Origin: Desulfovibrio sp.
GTDB lineage: Bacteria; Desulfobacterota; Desulfovibrionia; Desulfovibrionales; Desulfovibrionaceae
DNA: 64,000 nucleotides
Direction of reading: 5' to 3'
NCBI GenBank assembly: GCA_030145055.1
Contig: JAQYWK010000001.1
Span: 806,001-870,000, forward strand
Positions within the stretch are counted from its first letter, which is position 1. Every line of letters starts with the position of its first letter. Below, in pieces: positions 60,693-64,000 of this stretch. The notes beneath the pieces were generated by a model. The model had not been told where the DNA came from. It worked only from the letters and a program-made list of their open reading frames with translations, and searched no databases. The position numbers and the translations under genes are program-made.

Positions 60693-61688
60693 ATGCCCAG
60701 TAAATACAGGTTGTTTGATCGTTCTAAGCTAACGTTACTTCCCTTGGAGAAGAGGAAAAGTCTTCTCAGTATAGATATTATGCAAGAGCCTGCTCTTCGT
60801 AGTGAATTTAATCCTTCTTTCGCGAAGGTCGCAGAAGATTTAAAGGCTGCAAAAGAATCCGGCAGTGCACGCATTCTCATGCTAGGAGCACACGTGCTTC
60901 GTTCCGGTATGCAGAAATATTTATTCAGCCTTATGGAAGAAGGGCTAATCAGTTGCATCGCGGTAAATGGTGCATGCGCAATACATGATTTCGAATTAGC
61001 CTATCACGGTAGCACCACTGAGTGCGTTTCCACATATATTTCAAATGGACAGTTTGGTCTTTGGCAGGAAACTGGGCTGTTAAATGATATTGTTACTGAT
61101 GGCGTTAAAGCCGGACTTGGTTTTGGTGAAGCTGTAGGTAAGTATATTGTAGATAAAAAGCTTTCTTCAGCGGATATCAGCCTTTTTGCTAAAGCATACG
61201 AGCTTGAGATTCCTATTACCGTTCATGTTGGAATCGGCTACGATATTGTGCATGAGCATCCCAATTGTGATGGCGGTACGATAGGTCAGGCCAGCTATAC
61301 TGATTTTTTAATTTTTGCGGCGCAACTTCAGTCCCTCGAGGGAGGAGTTGTGATGAATTTCGGAAGTGCGATCATGGCACCTGAAATATATTTGAAAGCT
61401 TTATCAATGGTTCGTAATGCTGCTCATAATTCTGAGTCTGCCGTGCAGAAATCTATTTGCCATTTCACCAGCTTGGTGTGTGATTTGCACGACCTTCCTG
61501 AAGAGGTGAATGCTGAACCTCCTAAAACCAATGCAGCGTATTATTTCAGGCCTTGGAAAACCATGTTAGTCAGGACTGTCGCAGATGGCGGCAGAGGCTA
61601 TTATGTCCGTGGGTTCCACGGCGACACGATTCCTGAACTATGGACAGCAGTAAGAAAATGTTGTTCCAACAGTAACTCGGAAGGGTAA
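60693..61688 (+). CDS. Uncharacterised protein, possible deoxyhypusine-synthase-like/Rossmann fold (tentative)
   Basis: 331 aa; 'ARILMLGAHVLRSGMQKYLFSLMEEGLISCIAVNGACAIHDFELAYHGSTTECV', 'VHVGIGYDIVHEHPNCDGGTIGQASYTDFLIFAAQLQSLEGGVVMNFGSAIMAPEIYLKAL'. ORF solid; family is a guess. Confidence 0.7.
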   Translation: MPSKYRLFDRSKLTLLPLEKRKSLLSIDIMQEPALRSEFNPSFAKVAEDLKAAKESGSARILMLGAHVLRSGMQKYLFSLMEEGLISCIAVNGACAIHDFELAYHGSTTECVSTYISNGQFGLWQETGLLNDIVTDGVKAGLGFGEAVGKYIVDKKLSSADISLFAKAYELEIPITVHVGIGYDIVHEHPNCDGGTIGQASYTDFLIFAAQLQSLEGGVVMNFGSAIMAPEIYLKALSMVRNAAHNSESAVQKSICHFTSLVCDLHDLPEEVNAEPPKTNAAYYFRPWKTMLVRTVADGGRGYYVRGFHGDTIPELWTAVRKCCSNSNSEG

Positions 61689-61692
61689 TGAT

Positions 61693-62250
61693 TTGTGGCT
61701 TAACCATACTGATTCTTTACAGAACTGCCTCGGATCATTAGAAGTTAGCTGTGATTCAAAAGATATTAATGTCTGCGATCACGCTTTTGACTATTGGAAA
61801 CAGATGACAGTTGAGCTTCGGGAAAAAGGCCACATTATTTATATGGTGGGGAACGGAGCGAGCGCGTCAATGGCGAGTCATTTTTCCGCCGATCTTGCAA
61901 AAAATGCCCATGTTCACACTCAGGTTTTTACTGATCTGGCACTTATTACCGCCATTGCCAATGACCTTTCATTTGATCAAATTTTCGTCGAACCGCTTCG
62001 ACGCAGACTAACTCCCAATGACATGCTTGTTGCTATCAGCAGTTCCGGGGATTCTCCGAATGTTGTAAATGCTTGTCGTTTTGCTTCTGAGGTGGGCGCT
62101 TCGGTGATCACTGTTACCGCTATGGGGGCAGAAAATAAAATGCGCCAGATTGGAGATCTTAATTTTTGGATTCCCGCAGATACTTACGGTATGGCCGAAA
62201 CAGGTCATGCGTGTATTCTTCATTACTGGATGGACTCAGTTTCTATATAA
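61693..62250 (+). CDS. SIS-domain sugar-phosphate isomerase (GmhA-like)
   Basis: 'IIYMVGNGASASMASHFSADLAKNA', 'ITAIANDLSFDQIFVEPLRRRLTPNDMLVAISSSGDSPNVVNACRFASEVGASVITVTAMG'. Track ATG/alternative start at 61693. Confidence 0.9.
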   Translation: MWLNHTDSLQNCLGSLEVSCDSKDINVCDHAFDYWKQMTVELREKGHIIYMVGNGASASMASHFSADLAKNAHVHTQVFTDLALITAIANDLSFDQIFVEPLRRRLTPNDMLVAISSSGDSPNVVNACRFASEVGASVITVTAMGAENKMRQIGDLNFWIPADTYGMAETGHACILHYWMDSVSI

Positions 62251-62272
62251 ATTTTAGAAGGATAGAGGGATT

Positions 62273-63346
62273 ATGTCTAACGATGAATTTCGTATAGATT
62301 CTCATAAGTTACTGTTTCATCCACAAAGAGTCGCCAATTGGATGAATGGTGAAAATATTTATCCATTGTACATGGAACTTAGCCCCGCTGGAGCGTGCAA
62401 TCACCGATGCCGTTTTTGCGGGCTTGATTTTGCGGGCTACAAACCTGTTTTTATGGACGGAGAGAAGCTTGGCGTCCGGCTCGATGAGATGGGTAAACTT
62501 GGTGTTAAGAGCATCATGTATGCAGGTGAGGGTGAGCCTTTTCTGAACAAGAAGATGACAGATATTATTTTACGCACTAAAAATGCGGGGATTGATGTTG
62601 CTTTGACCACAAATGGTGTGCTTATGACCCCTGAAATAAGCGAAAAAATATTGAAGGCTATGAGCTGGATTAAAGTTAGTCTTAATGCAGGAACGCCTGA
62701 AACTTATGCTAAAATTCACGGGACAGACTCGGCTGATTTTGAAAAAGTGATGAAGAATCTTGAGGCCGCCGTTGCTATTCGCAAAAAGTTGAATGCAAAC
62801 TGTGCTCTTGGTGCTCAGATTTTATTACTCCCTGAAAATTCAGGAGAAATAGAAACCCTTGCCGTGAGATGTAGAGATATCGGTTTGGACTATTTAGTTG
62901 TGAAGCCATATTCGCACCATCCTCAGTCTGAAGGTCAGGAATATGCTGACATAGTCTATGAGGATTACACCGAACTTGCTGCGAAAGTTAACAGCTACAG
63001 CACAGAATATTTTAATGTCGTTTTCCGTCTTGATTCCATGAAATCATGGGATGAAAAAAAGCATACGTACAATCGCTGTCATGCACTGCCGTTCTGGTCC
63101 TATGTTGATTCATATGGAAATATCTGGGGTTGCAGTGTTTATTTGCAGGATGAGCGCTTTCTTTACGGAAATGTTTTCGAACAAAGTTTCGAAGATATTT
63201 GGACGGGCGAAAAACGAGCCGAGTCCATGAAGTGGTGTGCTGATAATCTTGATCCTCATAATTGCCGAGTTAATTGCCGTATGGATAAAATTAATACCTA
63301 TTTATGGGAGCTTGTTAATCCGAAAGCTCATGTCAATTTTATATAG
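62273..63346 (+). CDS. Radical SAM protein with SPASM-like C-terminus
   Basis: 'LYMELSPAGACNHRCRFCGLDFAGYK' (CxxxCxxC), 'SIMYAGEGEPFLNKKMTDIILRTKNAGIDVALTTNGVLM', C-terminal Cys set 'RCHALPFWSYVDSYGNIWGCSVYLQDERFLYGNVFEQSFEDIW...CADNLDPHNCRVNC'. Confidence 0.93.
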   Translation: MSNDEFRIDSHKLLFHPQRVANWMNGENIYPLYMELSPAGACNHRCRFCGLDFAGYKPVFMDGEKLGVRLDEMGKLGVKSIMYAGEGEPFLNKKMTDIILRTKNAGIDVALTTNGVLMTPEISEKILKAMSWIKVSLNAGTPETYAKIHGTDSADFEKVMKNLEAAVAIRKKLNANCALGAQILLLPENSGEIETLAVRCRDIGLDYLVVKPYSHHPQSEGQEYADIVYEDYTELAAKVNSYSTEYFNVVFRLDSMKSWDEKKHTYNRCHALPFWSYVDSYGNIWGCSVYLQDERFLYGNVFEQSFEDIWTGEKRAESMKWCADNLDPHNCRVNCRMDKINTYLWELVNPKAHVNFI

Positions 63347-63388
63347 TATGTTTGCCGCTATTTATTTGAATACATATTTGAGGATGCC

Positions 63389-64000
63389 ATGATTTTAGGA
63401 TCAGATTTCGACAATACTATGGTTGATTATAATGCGCTATTTTATCAAGCTGCGTTAGGAATCGGCTTAGTTGATGGTTCCGTAGCCGCGAATAAAACCG
63501 CAGTACGTGACCATATACGGAAATCTGATGGCGGGGAGATTCTATGGCAAAAGTTGCAAGCGGAAGTTTATGGACCTCGCATTAATGAGGCTGTTCTGTT
63601 TTTAGGTTTGTGTGACTTTTTGACCCTTTGTATCAAAAATAAAATCCCTGTGTATGTGGTGAGTCACAAAACCCGTTTTGCCTGCCGCGGAGATGTTGAT
63701 TTGCGCGAGGCTGCTCTCAGTTTTATGGAAAAGAACGATCTTTTCAATTCGTCTCCTTATGGGCTGAGTCTTGAGCGCGTTTTTTTTGTAGACTCCAGAT
63801 ATGAGAAGGGCGAAATTATAAAATCACTCAATTGTGATGTGTTTGTAGATGACTTGATTGAAGTCTTTTGTGAGTCTTCTTTTCCCGCTGATATTTCTAA
63901 ATTTATGTTTGCGCCGCAAGTAATAGAGACTCCGCTAGAAGTAGATAGTCTGCTTGAAATTGAGATGGTCAAAACATGGGACGAGCTGTCAGAGATTATT
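63389..64000 (+). CDS. HAD-like hydrolase, partial (runs off window)
   Basis: Manual reading: MILGSDFDNTMVDYNALFYQAALGIGL...; DxDxT motif, 'VYVVSHKT', 'VFVDD'; RBS 'ttgagga' upstream. Confidence 0.8.
   Translation, partial: MILGSDFDNTMVDYNALFYQAALGIGLVDGSVAANKTAVRDHIRKSDGGEILWQKLQAEVYGPRINEAVLFLGLCDFLTLCIKNKIPVYVVSHKTRFACRGDVDLREAALSFMEKNDLFNSSPYGLSLERVFFVDSRYEKGEIIKSLNCDVFVDDLIEVFCESSFPADISKFMFAPQVIETPLEVDSLLEIEMVKTWDELSEII

Noticed and set aside
1-64000. CRISPR arrays, known anti-phage systems, integrases or transposons
   Set aside because: Looked for regularly spaced repeats, Cas, transposase/integrase and common defence motifs; none recognised by eye.

Overview
The window is ordinary-density bacterial chromosome. 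Gene content suggests a Desulfovibrionaceae-like sulfate reducer, which is an inference and was not tested. I found no rRNA, tRNA, CRISPR array, transposase or prophage. Main blocks: (1) two Cache-type chemoreceptors, the first truncated by the window edge; (2) exonuclease III, a two-domain methyltransferase (FkbM plus type-11-like) and dGTPase; (3) a sigma54-type cluster of two Fe-alcohol dehydrogenases with a histidine kinase and an NtrC-type regulator; (4) a PAS-sigma54 activator divergent from a flavodoxin-like protein and a methyltransferase, with a readable sigma54 promoter and upstream repeats; (5) a ten-gene sugar operon combining galT/galK/galM with a sugar ABC importer, a LacI regulator, a PfkB kinase and a D-lyxose/mannose isomerase-like protein; (6) a fatty-acid cis/trans isomerase paired with a CxxCH beta-propeller lipoprotein; (7) an RND efflux pair; (8) tandem paralogous hybrid kinases and a periplasmic binding protein/kinase pair; (9) the start of a nucleotide-sugar/surface-glycan cluster (NeuB-like, domain-swapped HldE-like, uncharacterised protein, SIS isomerase, radical SAM, HAD). 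The best candidates for undescribed biology are the 57-64 kb cluster, the flavodoxin/methyltransferase sigma54 regulon, and the structured non-coding region at 11.7-11.9 kb.
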